DNA of 26,973 nucleotides from JAFGTP01 sp964498725 (GTDB lineage Bacteria > Fidelibacterota > UBA2242 > JAFGTP01). The translations under genes were made by a program, and so were the position numbers. This document shows, piece after piece, positions 7,907 through 17,075 of the stretch (positions are counted from its first letter, which is position 1; each line of letters begins with the position of its first letter). Location of the stretch: contig CAZCHS010000036.1 in NCBI GenBank assembly GCA_964498725.1, forward strand, positions 1 to 26,973. Reading direction: 5' to 3'. The notes beneath the pieces are model-generated. The model saw only the letters and a program-made list of their open reading frames with translations, was not told the DNA's origin and searched no databases.

Positions 7907-9346
7907 ATGCTAAAGAAAACAAGTTTACTATTACTGACAATAACCACTTTTCTTTTCGCTGATCCCGGTTATCCCGGCTTTGATTTTGAACATGAGCATC
8001 ACGAATTTAAAGTTTTTGCCAATGGTGAAGAAATGCCGGTGGCCCATGTGGCGCAATTCGCTTTCTCCTCCTTTACGCTTGATGCGCCGGTATTTATCAA
8101 AATCGAAACAGCACACGATCTGCGCTGGGTGGACATTCGCCCGAAAAATGAAGCTATTGACTTTGATTATTCGGAAAACACGATTGAATTTGAATTGACT
8201 GAGCCCAAGAAATTATCCATTGAACTCAATGGTGAAAATTCCTACCCGCTGTACATCTTTGCCAATGAACCCAAAAATTATATCCGTGATAAAAATACCA
8301 TCGTGTTCGAAGGAGGAAAACTCCACCAGCCGGGAAAAATCGAAATCAAAAGCGGCCAGACTGTGCTTTTAGAAGCGGGCGCAGTGGTGCGGGGCTACAT
8401 CGAAGCTGAGGACCTGGAGAATATTAAAATTGTCGGTGAGGGAATTTTTGACGGCAGTGAGTTCAGTAAAGAGAACCGCCTTTTCAAGCATCGTATTATT
8501 CAACTGAACCATTGCAAAAATGTGCTGATTGACGGTATCATGATCGTCAACAGCGCCACCTGGACGATAGAGCCGATGTTCTGTGAAAATGTGGAAATTC
8601 GCGATATTAAGATGATGAACTGGCGCTTTGGTTCCGACGGGATTGATCTGGTTGGCTGTCAAGATATTACCATTGATAATTCCTTTATTCGCGCCAATGA
8701 TGATTGTGTTGTGCTGAAAACCTGGGGTGGCCGGGAAAAGTATCCGCAAGAACCCATTGACGGCCCCAATGTCTCCAATATCAATGTCATTAATTCGATC
8801 TTTTGGAACATGGCCTGGGGCAATGCGCTGGAAATCGGCTTTGAATTACGAGCGCAGAAAATCGAGAATGTCCGTTTTGAAAACTGTGATATTATTGCGG
8901 TAGACAGAGGCGCGGTGTTCAGCATACATAATGGTGATTACTGTACTGTTCAGGATATTACCTACAAAGACATTCGTGTGGAAAATGCCAACCATAAACT
9001 GATAGACCTGGCGATCTTTGTTTCCCAGTACAGTGTGGACCATCAGGGTGAAAAAAGCGAACGGGCGAAATATTATCTCCATGGCGCCTGGGATGGCGTA
9101 CAAAAGGTAATGCCTGGCAATGAAGAAAAGATCGCAAAAGGCCGCGGTCATATCAAAAATATTACCTTTGAAAATATTGCTATTCTGGATGGTAAATTAC
9201 CTTTTTCTGTCATCGCCGGATTTAATAAAGAGCACCAGGTGGAGGATGTTACCATAAAAAATCTAAGCTTTTACGGTCAACCATTGAAAAGTTTGAATGC
9301 TGCAAAAATTGATACTGTCTTTACGAAAAATATCAGGGTAAAATAA
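7907..9346 (+). CDS. Secreted GH28/GH49-like beta-helix glycosidase
   Basis: A 479-residue protein with a short Sec signal (MLKKTSLLLLTITTFLFA), an N-terminal beta-sandwich to about residue 130, then a right-handed parallel beta-helix. It resembles polygalacturonase-type GH28 enzymes and their GH49 clan relatives. SDGID (D244) and ANDDCVVLK (D265, D266) supply the three aspartates of the clan. The next GH28 landmark, normally GHG, reads GNALEIG here, so the usual histidine is absent, and I see no RIK motif. It is therefore probably a divergent exo-acting member rather than a standard polygalacturonase. It follows the first sulfatase by 17 bases and precedes the second by 14, so the three are probably translated from one message. 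The fold is well supported; the substrate is uncertain. Confidence 0.78.
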   Translation: MLKKTSLLLLTITTFLFADPGYPGFDFEHEHHEFKVFANGEEMPVAHVAQFAFSSFTLDAPVFIKIETAHDLRWVDIRPKNEAIDFDYSENTIEFELTEPKKLSIELNGENSYPLYIFANEPKNYIRDKNTIVFEGGKLHQPGKIEIKSGQTVLLEAGAVVRGYIEAEDLENIKIVGEGIFDGSEFSKENRLFKHRIIQLNHCKNVLIDGIMIVNSATWTIEPMFCENVEIRDIKMMNWRFGSDGIDLVGCQDITIDNSFIRANDDCVVLKTWGGREKYPQEPIDGPNVSNINVINSIFWNMAWGNALEIGFELRAQKIENVRFENCDIIAVDRGAVFSIHNGDYCTVQDITYKDIRVENANHKLIDLAIFVSQYSVDHQGEKSERAKYYLHGAWDGVQKVMPGNEEKIAKGRGHIKNITFENIAILDGKLPFSVIAGFNKEHQVEDVTIKNLSFYGQPLKSLNAAKIDTVFTKNIRVK

Positions 9347-9360
9347 ACAGGGGAGAAGTT

Positions 9361-11001
9361 ATGCAGGTTTCACGTCGCGATTTTTTAAAAGTAATGGGCA
9401 GCGCATCCGCCTTGACATTGATGAGATGCGGATTGGGCAAAAAAGTACAGAAAAAGCCCAATATTCTGTTCATTATGTCCGATGATCATGCTTACCAGGC
9501 CATCAGCGCTTATGACGATAAACTGATTCAAACACCTAACATTGACCGGCTGGCTAAAGAGGGAATGAAATTTACCAATGGCTGTGTGACCAATTCTATT
9601 TGCGCGCCTTCACGAGCGACAATCCTTACCGGCAAACATTGTCATAAACACGGCAAGATCGACAATAAATTTCCTTTCGATGATACGCAAACCACTTTTC
9701 CGCAAATTATGCAGGAAAACGGATACACAACCGCCATGTATGGAAAATTACACTTCGGCAATAATCCCAAAGGCGTTGATGATTTCATGATTTTGCCGGG
9801 ACAGGGAAATTATATCAATCCGGATTTTATCACGAAGGACGGGAGAGTTCATAAAGAAGGCTATTGTACTGACATTATTACGGATTTGACCATTGAATGG
9901 CTGGACAAAAAGCGGGACAAAACCAAACCCTTTATGATGATGTATTTGCACAAAGCGCCTCATCGTCCCTGGTGGCCGCGGGCTGATAAAATGGCGGAGT
10001 TCGTGAACAAAAAATTTCCCGAGCCACCCACGCTTTTTGATGATTATGAAAACCGTGGCACTGCTGCGAAAACCGCCGAGATGAATCTCCTGAAACACAT
10101 GAAATACGGCCATGACTCGAAAATTTATCCCGAAGTGCAAAAGGAGATGGGAACAGATTTGAAACCTTATGTACCACCGGCAATGTGGGGCGGCATCGAC
10201 GGATTCAGCGGTCCTTATAATCGGGCGACTGAAGAACAAAAGGCTGAATATAAGCCCACTTTAAATAAGATCAATAAGGACTTCAAAGACAACTGGCCTA
10301 CCATGACAGATGAAGAAAAAATGAGATGGAAATATCAACGCTATATGCAGGATTACCTCGCTTGTATCTCTTCTGTGGATGACAATGTGGGACGGGTGTT
10401 GGATTACCTGGATGAAAGCGGCCTGGCTGACAATACAATTGTCATTTACACCTCTGATCAGGGCTTTTATCTCGGCGAACATGGCTGGTTTGACAAGCGC
10501 TTTATCTATGATGAATCCTTTAAAACACCGCTTTTGATGCGCTGGCCTGGTAAAGTAAAGCCCGGCTCTGTTTGTGATGAAATGGTGCAGAATCTGGACT
10601 TCGCCCAAACTATGCTGAATGTTGCCGGTATTGAGGAGCCGGAAGATATGCAGGGGGAAAGTCTATTGCCATTATTGAAAGGTAAAACCGATGAGTGGAC
10701 ACGGGATGCGGTCTATTATCACTATTATGAATATCCGGCGGTACATATGGTGAAACGTCATTACGGTATTGTAACAACGGATTATAAATTGGCGCATTTC
10801 TATTATGATGTGGACGAATGGGAACTCTATGACCGCAAGAAGGACACTTACGAAATTAACAATGTATATGATGATCCGGCTTATGCTGATGTGGTCAAGG
10901 ATTTGAAAGTCAGGCTCGAAACACTGCGGAAAAAATATGGAGATTCCAAGGAGTTGGATCAGAAGTATCTGAAGCAGTATTTAGAAAAAATTGATGCATG
11001 A
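9361..11001 (+). CDS. S1-family sulfatase with twin-arginine signal
   Basis: A 546-residue formylglycine-dependent sulfatase. MQVSRRDFLK is a clear Tat motif, and C23 lies in a possible lipobox-like MRC. The metal site D41-D42 is in MSDDHA, and C81 in CAPSR is the residue converted to formylglycine. The second half has TSDQGFYLGEHGWFDKRF (D366, H374, K379), an arrangement common in Bacteroidota-type sulfatases, including some annotated as GlcNAc-6-sulfatases. The position cleaved here is not known. It differs clearly from the upstream sulfatase, which has DHN instead of DQG and D-E instead of D-D, so the two probably remove different sulfates. It ends block 1, and a 215-base hairpin-rich region follows. 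Confidence 0.88.
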   Translation: MQVSRRDFLKVMGSASALTLMRCGLGKKVQKKPNILFIMSDDHAYQAISAYDDKLIQTPNIDRLAKEGMKFTNGCVTNSICAPSRATILTGKHCHKHGKIDNKFPFDDTQTTFPQIMQENGYTTAMYGKLHFGNNPKGVDDFMILPGQGNYINPDFITKDGRVHKEGYCTDIITDLTIEWLDKKRDKTKPFMMMYLHKAPHRPWWPRADKMAEFVNKKFPEPPTLFDDYENRGTAAKTAEMNLLKHMKYGHDSKIYPEVQKEMGTDLKPYVPPAMWGGIDGFSGPYNRATEEQKAEYKPTLNKINKDFKDNWPTMTDEEKMRWKYQRYMQDYLACISSVDDNVGRVLDYLDESGLADNTIVIYTSDQGFYLGEHGWFDKRFIYDESFKTPLLMRWPGKVKPGSVCDEMVQNLDFAQTMLNVAGIEEPEDMQGESLLPLLKGKTDEWTRDAVYYHYYEYPAVHMVKRHYGIVTTDYKLAHFYYDVDEWELYDRKKDTYEINNVYDDPAYADVVKDLKVRLETLRKKYGDSKELDQKYLKQYLEKIDA

Positions 11002-11216
11002 GATACATGGTTTTTTGGGAAGTAGGCTGAAGCCTACTATGTCATGGTCAGAAATTTTTTCACCACAATAAATTGTGGTGCTATTCTGAACAAATAAAAA
11101 ATGAATCAGACTAGCACCCGATTTTAATCGGGTGAAAGAGAAACCCGTAAAATAAGATAGTCTGCTTCAGCAGACTATCAAAAATTTGATAATTTTATAA
11201 AAAAATAGGAAAGCAA
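11002..11216. other. Hairpin-rich intergenic region before the GH36-like gene
   Basis: No coding capacity seen. Nearly all of it is the composite four-hairpin element at 11021-11179, followed by an AT-rich leader and the ribosome-binding site AGGA (11207-11210) of the next gene. Confidence 0.7.
11021..11179. repeat. Composite four-hairpin inverted element, copy 1
   Basis: Four perfect hairpins: 11021-11038 (8-bp stem, centre GA), 11061-11080 (9-bp, centre AA), 11115-11134 (9-bp, centre TT) and 11156-11179 (11-bp, centre TC). Hairpins 1 and 4 match in inverted form (AGTnnGCTGAAGCnnACT), as do 2 and 3 (CACC...TAAA...GGTG). The inner flank GTGCTATTCTGA at 11078-11089 is mirrored by TCAGACTAGCAC at 11106-11117. 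The whole is thus an A-B-B'-A' nested palindrome. A second copy with different stem sequences is at 16899-17056. It is either a mobile REP/BIME-like element or a structured leader of the GH36-like gene. Confidence 0.8.
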
Positions 11217-13193
11217 TTGTTCCAAATAAAAAAAATCCTATGGATACTATTTTTACCTGCTATTATTTTCGGTGGGAATGGCTGGAAAATCCATGACAAT
11301 GGAAGTTTTGATTTACAGTATGAGAACCTGAAAATAACCAATTGTTATCCGGCGATAGATCACCAGCCGATCAATCCGCTTGTTGTTAAAATTAAAAAAA
11401 ACCAAATCACCTACATGCTGAAATCCGGCAAATTGAGGCTAACGCTGGATAAAAAGCATGGTGATTATACCATTGACATAACACTTGAAGATTTTAAAGT
11501 AGCACCGGATTGGATTTTACCCCTGGCTTTTGGTGAGATTGAGGGCGCAGACCGTTTTTACAAGCAAGGCTTTGGATTTGCCGGCGCTAGTGGCATTTTT
11601 ACAATTCCGGAACCGAAACAAAAAATTGAAAGAGCCCGGCTCAAAGAAGATGTCTGGTCCTATGACAGCTATTTATTTACCGGATTATTGGCAGAAAATG
11701 ATGCCACCATTGTGATCTCTGCCTACGATCACAAAGATTATCTCCACCGCAGTACGCTTTATAACCGGCAACAGAGAATTGGGTTAATTGATCGTCATAA
11801 AGACAGAAACCTGGTATTGCTGGAAACCGGTTTCGGCATGGAGAAAATTAGTCTAAACAACCAGACAACCAAACTACCAACTATTTATATAAAAAGCGGA
11901 AACCGGCCTTATGAAACATTTCAGCAGCAGGCGGAAGCTATTGCAAAATATAACCATATTGATGAGATGAAAGCACCACGCTATTATTTCTGTTCCTGGT
12001 ATGAATATCATAAAGATTTCAGCCAGGAAATTCTCATGAATATGCTGGCGGGCATCGAAGAATCTGAGATCAAACCGGAATTTCAAACTATTCAGATTGA
12101 TGACGGCTATGCCTGTTATGGTGACTGGCTGACGCCGACGAATAAATTTCCCAATGGATTACAGTTCAATATTGACTTGATTCTTGATCATGGCTATGCG
12201 GCTGGCATTTGGGTGGCGCCCTTCATGGTCAGCTCCTGCAGTTTTATTTTCAAGGAGCATAAAGATTGGTTGCTCAGAGATAAAAGCGGAAAAATTATTC
12301 AGGAGTGGGACAATCCGGACGAAGATGTCTATGTTCTGGATGCCAGCCATCCTGAGGCCTTGGCCTATTTGCGGAAGGTTTTCAGGACTTTTCGGGAGAT
12401 GGGGATCACCACCTTTAAGACCGATTTCATGGATTGGGGGCTGCGGGATTCTCAGATAGTAAGCCGCTATACCAACGGTAAAACATCAGTACAATATTTT
12501 GTGGAAGTACTTGACATGATTCGCGAGGAAATTGGTGAGGAAAGCTTCTGGCTGGGATGCATTTCACCTTATCAGCCCATGATTGGTTATGTGAACGGTA
12601 TGCGGCTCAGCAATGACGTGGGCGCGGAATGGAGCCGCGAAAGCACGGTCAATATGTTTCGCGAGATGAGCGCCGGCCAATTTTTCAATAATATTCTCTG
12701 GCAGAATGATCCTGACGTGCTTTACTTGCGGGATGAAAATTCAAAATTGAGCGAAGATGAAAAACAATCCATTGCGCTTTTCGATGGTATGATGGGCGGC
12801 ATGCTCACCACTTCCTGCCGGTTCCACACACTGGAGGAGCAGGATAAAGAATTGTGGAAATTCCTAAAGCCGGAAAATAAACCATTGATGGCTACCATTC
12901 ATCATTGGGCAAACCCGTCGAAAATACTGGTACTGGAAAAATATTATCCTGATTCCAATAATAAATCAATTATGCTTTTGAATACCTCCAATAATCCTTT
13001 GTCCATTGCTGAGGAAATAGAAAAGATTATAACACAAAAATATAAAGCTCTTTATAAATGGGATAATGGTAATATGATCAAGACGAAACTGAATCGCATA
13101 CCGGAGGATTTATCCCCCCACGCCAGTCAAGTGATTTTTCTGTCAAAAGATGGCCGGAAACTGGAAACAATCAATAATATTAAGGACAAATAA
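11217..13193 (+). CDS. GH36-like alpha-galactosidase (clan GH-D), secreted
   Basis: A 658-residue enzyme predicted to cleave terminal alpha-galactosyl or related alpha-linked residues. It starts at TTG with AGGA six to seven bases upstream; no better ATG gives the signal peptide, which ends near IIFGG. An N-terminal beta domain spans to about residue 240, then a TIM barrel with TIQIDDGYACYGDWLTP, as in GH36. D403 in TFKTDFMDW is the likely nucleophile and D467 in MRLSNDVG the acid/base. The barrel is followed by a short beta domain. The stop codon directly abuts the GH97 ATG, so translation is probably coupled. The usual GH36 KWD is KTD here, so the specificity may differ from melibiase. Confidence 0.8.
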   Translation: MFQIKKILWILFLPAIIFGGNGWKIHDNGSFDLQYENLKITNCYPAIDHQPINPLVVKIKKNQITYMLKSGKLRLTLDKKHGDYTIDITLEDFKVAPDWILPLAFGEIEGADRFYKQGFGFAGASGIFTIPEPKQKIERARLKEDVWSYDSYLFTGLLAENDATIVISAYDHKDYLHRSTLYNRQQRIGLIDRHKDRNLVLLETGFGMEKISLNNQTTKLPTIYIKSGNRPYETFQQQAEAIAKYNHIDEMKAPRYYFCSWYEYHKDFSQEILMNMLAGIEESEIKPEFQTIQIDDGYACYGDWLTPTNKFPNGLQFNIDLILDHGYAAGIWVAPFMVSSCSFIFKEHKDWLLRDKSGKIIQEWDNPDEDVYVLDASHPEALAYLRKVFRTFREMGITTFKTDFMDWGLRDSQIVSRYTNGKTSVQYFVEVLDMIREEIGEESFWLGCISPYQPMIGYVNGMRLSNDVGAEWSRESTVNMFREMSAGQFFNNILWQNDPDVLYLRDENSKLSEDEKQSIALFDGMMGGMLTTSCRFHTLEEQDKELWKFLKPENKPLMATIHHWANPSKILVLEKYYPDSNNKSIMLLNTSNNPLSIAEEIEKIITQKYKALYKWDNGNMIKTKLNRIPEDLSPHASQVIFLSKDGRKLETINNIKDK

Positions 13194-15148
13194 ATGAAGT
13201 GGTACTTTGCATCTTTGGTCATTTTATGTTCCCTGTTGATATCATGTACAGCGACCAGTGATGAGTGGCGAATTCAGTCGCCCAATGATGAAATATCCCT
13301 GGTTGTGACGGCAGATAATGGCAAGGTTCACTATGCCGCTGAGATCAATGGCAAAGCGGCATTGGCAAAATCGAAGCTCGGATTAGTGCGTGAAGACCAG
13401 AATTTCAGTGAAAACCTGACCTTCAAATCTGCTACAAACCGAACAATCAAAGAAAAATATTCAACCATTACCGGTAAACGCATTCATGATATCAACCACT
13501 GCAATGAAATGACCCTGAGCTTTGAGAATGAGAACAAACAACCGGTAGAAATGATCTTTCGCGCTTATGATGATGCCGTCGCCTTTCGCTACAATTTTCC
13601 ACAAAAGGATGAAAATATACATCGTGTTATCGACGAATTATCCTCTTTTAACCTCAATACAACCGGTGGTAAAGCCTGGATGCAGACCTATGATACCTTG
13701 CTGCATTGGAGCCTGGGCTATGAAATTCCCTACGACACGGAAATTCCCATTGGTACGCCGGCAGACGTCAGTTATGGCTGGGCGCTGCCGCTGTTATTTC
13801 AGAAGGAGAATGGTGTCTGGATGCTGATCTCCGAAGCCGACCTGGATAAACATTACTGTGGCATGCATGTGAAAAAGGATGCACCGGGTGGTAATTATCG
13901 ACTTGAATTTCCTGAAGCTTACGAATGCTATGGTAAATTCAGCCGCTATCCGGAAAGTTCTCTGCCCTGGCAAACCCCCTGGCGATTTGTGATCATCGGC
14001 GATGATTTGGGGGATTTAGTGGAATCCAATATTGTCAATCATCTCAGCCGTCCCACGAAATATGAGAATACAGACTGGATCGAACCCGGCCGCGCGTCCT
14101 GGAGTTGGTGGTCTGATCCCGCCTCCAGTTCCGATTACATTCCTTTGAAAAACCATGTGGATCTGGCTACGGAAATGGACTGGAAGTATTCGTTGGTGGA
14201 TGCTGACTGGGACATTATGGTCAATGGCAATATCGATCAATTGGCCGATTACGCCAAAGTGCAGGATGTGGAACTCTTTGTCTGGTATAATTCCGGCGGG
14301 CCTAACAATAAAGTGGCCTATCGCTTTGTCATTTACCCCGATACTGTGGATGCGCTGAGAGATCGTGGTGTTCCAGAAGAAGTGCTGGCAAAAGTTAGTC
14401 CAATCATTGGACGTGAATTTTTCCCGGAAGCCGAATATTTTGGCAAGATCAAAGACCTGCTGGGGGATGATTATAAAGAATATGTTGAAGCCATCATTGC
14501 AGCTTCCACCTTTCGCAATGCCCGGCCACGGGATCGATTTTATGAAACGGATAAGCGTGTCAGAGAATTTAAGGAAATTGCTGATCGCGGCATTAAGGGG
14601 CTGAAACTGGATTTTTTTGCAAGTGACAAACAGGAGATCATCAAACTTTACCTCAACATTTTCAAAGAAGCCGCCAAAAACAAAATTCTCATCAATACCC
14701 ATGGTTCCACAATTCCCCGGGGCTGGTCAAAAACCTATCCCAATTTACTGACTATGGAAGCGGTGATGGGCGCGGAGATGTATGGCGGCAATCACTGGCC
14801 GGAATTGGCGCCGACACAGAATACCATTTACCCATTCCTGCGAAATATTGTCGGACCCATGGATTATACACCGGGCACTTTCTCAACACGAAAAGGCGGC
14901 CACCCTCACATTACCACCAATACCCATGAACTGGCGCTGACAGTACTTTTTGAAACCGGTCTGCTGCACATTTCCGATCATGCTGATTTATTACGACAAA
15001 TGCCAAAACCGGTGATCAATTTTCTGAAAGCGGTGCCGGTGGTTTGGAATGATATTCATTTTATTGATGGCTATCCGGGTGATTTTGCTGTATTGGCCAG
15101 AGAAACCAACGATAAAGTTTACATTGCCGGTATCAATGGTAAAAAACA
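13194..15148 (+). CDS. GH97 glycosidase lipoprotein, 3' end lost in assembly gap
   Basis: Visible part is 651 residues. The signal peptide ends in lipobox LISC, so it is membrane-anchored. The N-terminal beta-super-sandwich (WRIQSPNDEISL onward) is typical of GH97, followed by a TIM barrel. D473 in GLKLDFFASDK sits where retaining GH97 alpha-galactosidases keep their aspartate nucleophile, and E522 in TMEAVMGAEMY is a candidate acid/base. GPMDYTPGTF is a strong family motif. This pattern favours the retaining alpha-galactosidase type over SusB-like inverting alpha-glucosidase. The open frame continues past the N run to 15296 only by chance: the bases after 15249 encode the next gene in another frame. 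Probably only the last part of the C-terminal beta domain is missing. Confidence 0.88.
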
Positions 15149-15248
15149 NNNNNNNNNNNNNNNNNNNNNNNNNNNNNNNNNNNNNNNNNNNNNNNNNNNN
15201 NNNNNNNNNNNNNNNNNNNNNNNNNNNNNNNNNNNNNNNNNNNNNNNN
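15149..15248. other. Assembly gap (100 N) between GH97 and GH140-like genes
   Basis: Exactly 100 N. The gap hides the end of GH97, the intergenic bases, and the start of the DUF4038 gene with any signal peptide. That is more than 100 bases can hold, so the true length is greater. Confidence 0.95.
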
Positions 15249-16573
15249 CCTTTCTCTGGCTGGGAGATACAGCCTGGGAACTCTTTCACAAACTGAATCG
15301 GGAAGAGGCCGACCATTACCTGGAAACCAGGGCCGAGCAGGGTTTTTCTGTTATTCAGGCGGTAGTGCTGGCGGAGAATGACGGATTAAGAGTGCCGAAT
15401 CCTTATGGTGATGTTCCCTTTAAAAATTTTGATCCCACCAAACCCAATGAAAAATATTTTGAGCATGTGGACTACATTGTCAACAAAGCCAATGAACTTG
15501 GGTTAGTGGTAGGAATGCTCCCCACCTGGGGCGATAAGGTTTTTTCTGAACATCCTGCGGCCGGGCCAATTGTTTTCAATGAGAAAAATGCTGAAGTTTT
15601 TGGTGAATTTCTTGGTAAACGATACCGGAATGCTGACCTTGTCTGGATTCTTGGCGGCGACCGGAATATTGCCAACCTGGAAGTGTTGAATCTCTGGCGT
15701 GGTATGGCAAAGGGCCTTCGCAAAGGCGATGATGGTAACCACCTGATCACCTATCATCCCCGGGGTGGAACTTCATCCTCCTACTGGCTCCACAATGAGA
15801 AATGGCTGGATTTCAATTTTTTCCAAAGTGGTCATGGTCAACACTATAATACTGTTTATGAATTCGCGGAAACAGACCGCTTAAAACGTCCTGTTAAACC
15901 GACCATTGACGGTGAACCAGCCTACGAAGATATTGCCGTGAAATTTTGGGATTACTGCGATTGGTCTTTACCAAAACGGGCACCAGATTCTGTTATGGAT
16001 GATGACTTTTTAATAAAGGATAAAAGTTATTTTAAAGAAGGTTTTTTTACCGATTACGATGTTCGTATTCATGCCTACTGGAATTTTTTATCCGGAGCAT
16101 GTGGGTACACCTATGGTAATAATGCAGTCTGGCAGATGTTTAAAAAAGGGGGCCCAATTGCCATTCCCTGTCTGTATGATTGGAAAGAATCCCTGCAAAG
16201 GCCGGGGGCCAATGATATTCGTCATATTCGTAAATTGTTTCAAGCGCGCTCCATTGGCGCACTGGTGCCGGATCAGTCAATTGTTTACGGGATGAATCCC
16301 AAAAATGAAGATTACATTGTTTCCGCTTCGGTTATGGAAGGCCAATCGCTGCTAATATATCTGGCGAAAGGACAGCCCGTTGATGTGGTCATGAAAAAGA
16401 TCGCCGGGAAAAAGTCTACCGCCAAATGGTTTGACCCGAGAACCGGTGAAGTGACAGAGATTGGCGAGGTTAAGAATGATGGCATTCAGAAGTTTACACC
16501 ACCGAGTTCTGGTAAAGATAATGACTGGGTGCTGGTGCTGGATAGTAAATCAGCGAAATTACCAAAATGGTAA
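15249..16573 (+). CDS. GH140/DUF4038-like glycosidase, 5' end lost in assembly gap
   Basis: The reading frame begins at 15251 with FLWLGDTAWELFHKLNREEA, the opening beta-strand and helix of the DUF4038 TIM barrel. The true start codon and probable signal peptide lie in the gap, and a start at GTG 15365 would cut off the first barrel strands. The visible length is 440 residues. WILGGDRN (aspartate codon 15659-15661) and TIDGEPAYE (glutamate codon 15914-15916) match the likely catalytic acid and nucleophile of GH140. The end holds a small beta domain (KWFDPRTGEVTEIG). The characterised GH140 enzyme cleaves apiosyl linkages in rhamnogalacturonan-II, but the wider DUF4038 group is varied. It ends block 2; a hairpin overlaps its stop. 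Confidence 0.85.
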
Positions 16574-16608
16574 ACCTTGCGAATGGTCGATAGACCTTCG
16601 CAATGGTT
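16573..16608. repeat. Bulged hairpin overlapping the GH140-like stop codon
   Basis: AACCTTGCGAA (16573-16583) pairs with TTCGCAATGGTT (16597-16608) with one bulged A. An inner GGTC/GACC stem (16585-16588/16593-16596) closes a GATA loop. It could slow or end transcription of block 2, but no T-run follows, so it may simply be a repeat. Confidence 0.6.
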
Positions 16609-16673
16609 GTACGAGTTGAAAAAATGCAATATAGTAGGAATCGAAAGCGCGGATTTTTGAAAATCAGGCTTAG

Positions 16674-16784
16674 CCTGAATTATTCATGAATTTTCAAATT
16701 CTTCAAGCAAAGAGAATAAAATTAACAGTTTACCAAATACATATTAAAAAACTAATTTGGAAAATTCATAGAATGATATTCAGG
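16674..16784. repeat. 111-bp MITE-like element with imperfect terminal inverted repeats
   Basis: It begins CCTGAATTATTCATGAATTT and ends in the imperfect complement (AAATTCATAGAATGATATTC, then AGG). The first 54 or so bases match 26895 onward with about five differences, including the shared GAATAAAATTAACA. The same 17-base start forms the palindrome at 888-919. There is no coding capacity, so it is a non-autonomous repeat if mobile. Confidence 0.65.
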
Positions 16785-16790
16785 TTAATC

Positions 16791-16854
16791 CCGATAGTTT
16801 CCAAAGGAAACGTATCGGCGCGAAGCGGGCATTGTTCATATTTATATGAATAAT
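16791..16854. repeat. Two adjacent hairpins
   Basis: First hairpin, 16791-16818: CCGATAGTTTCC pairs with GGAAACGTATCGG with one bulge and an AAA loop. Second hairpin, 16831-16854: ten base pairs including one G-T, ATTGTTCATA with TATGAATAAT, loop TTTA. Their role is unknown. Confidence 0.6.
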
Positions 16855-16898
16855 GGAGGTTAGATAACCATACCGCCCTTTAAAATGATTGTTTGGGA

Positions 16899-17056
16899 AG
16901 TAGGCTGAAGCCTACTAATGTGTTCTTGAGATATTATTAATTCACCATGCTGAAGCATGGTGCTACTCTGAAAGGTATTGAATAGTTCAGGTTAGCACCC
17001 GACTTCAGTCGGGTGTGTGAAGAAAAATAAATAAAGCGAGTCTGCTTCAGCAGATT
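16899..17056. repeat. Composite four-hairpin inverted element, copy 2
   Basis: Hairpins at 16899-16916, 16943-16962, 16996-17015 and 17039-17056, in the same order as copy 1 (11021-11179). All four centres are CTGAAG or its complement CTTCAG; the first two point one way and the last two the other. Hairpin 2 has arms CACCATGCT/AGCATGGTG where copy 1 has CACCACAAT/ATTGTGGTG, so both arms changed together. After hairpin 4 both copies run into AGGAAAGCAA and a start codon. Confidence 0.8.
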
Positions 17057-17075
17057 TGCAAAAACAGGAAAGCAA

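Larger units (their letters stand above)
16574..17075. other. 502-bp hairpin- and repeat-filled intergenic region
   Basis: No gene seen on either strand. In order it holds the stop-overlapping hairpin (16573-16608), a small palindrome TCAGGCTTAGCCTGA (16664-16678), the 111-bp CCTGAATTATTCATGAA element (16674-16784), two further hairpins (16791-16854), the composite four-hairpin element (16899-17056), and the ribosome-binding site AGGA of the GH37-like gene. Confidence 0.7.

Noticed and set aside
14016..14702. Long open frame on the minus strand (about 228 codons)
   Set aside because: It is antisense to the well-supported GH97 catalytic domain, has no recognisable domain or ribosome-binding site, and arises from codon composition.
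15249..15296. GH97 C-terminus continuing after the N run
   Set aside because: The residues in this frame do not look like GH97, whereas another frame gives the conserved DUF4038 start FLWLGDTAWE.
11021..17056. CRISPR-like array suggested by repeated hairpins
   Set aside because: The repeats are palindromic units of differing sequence in two distant clusters, with no constant repeat-spacer pattern and no cas genes.
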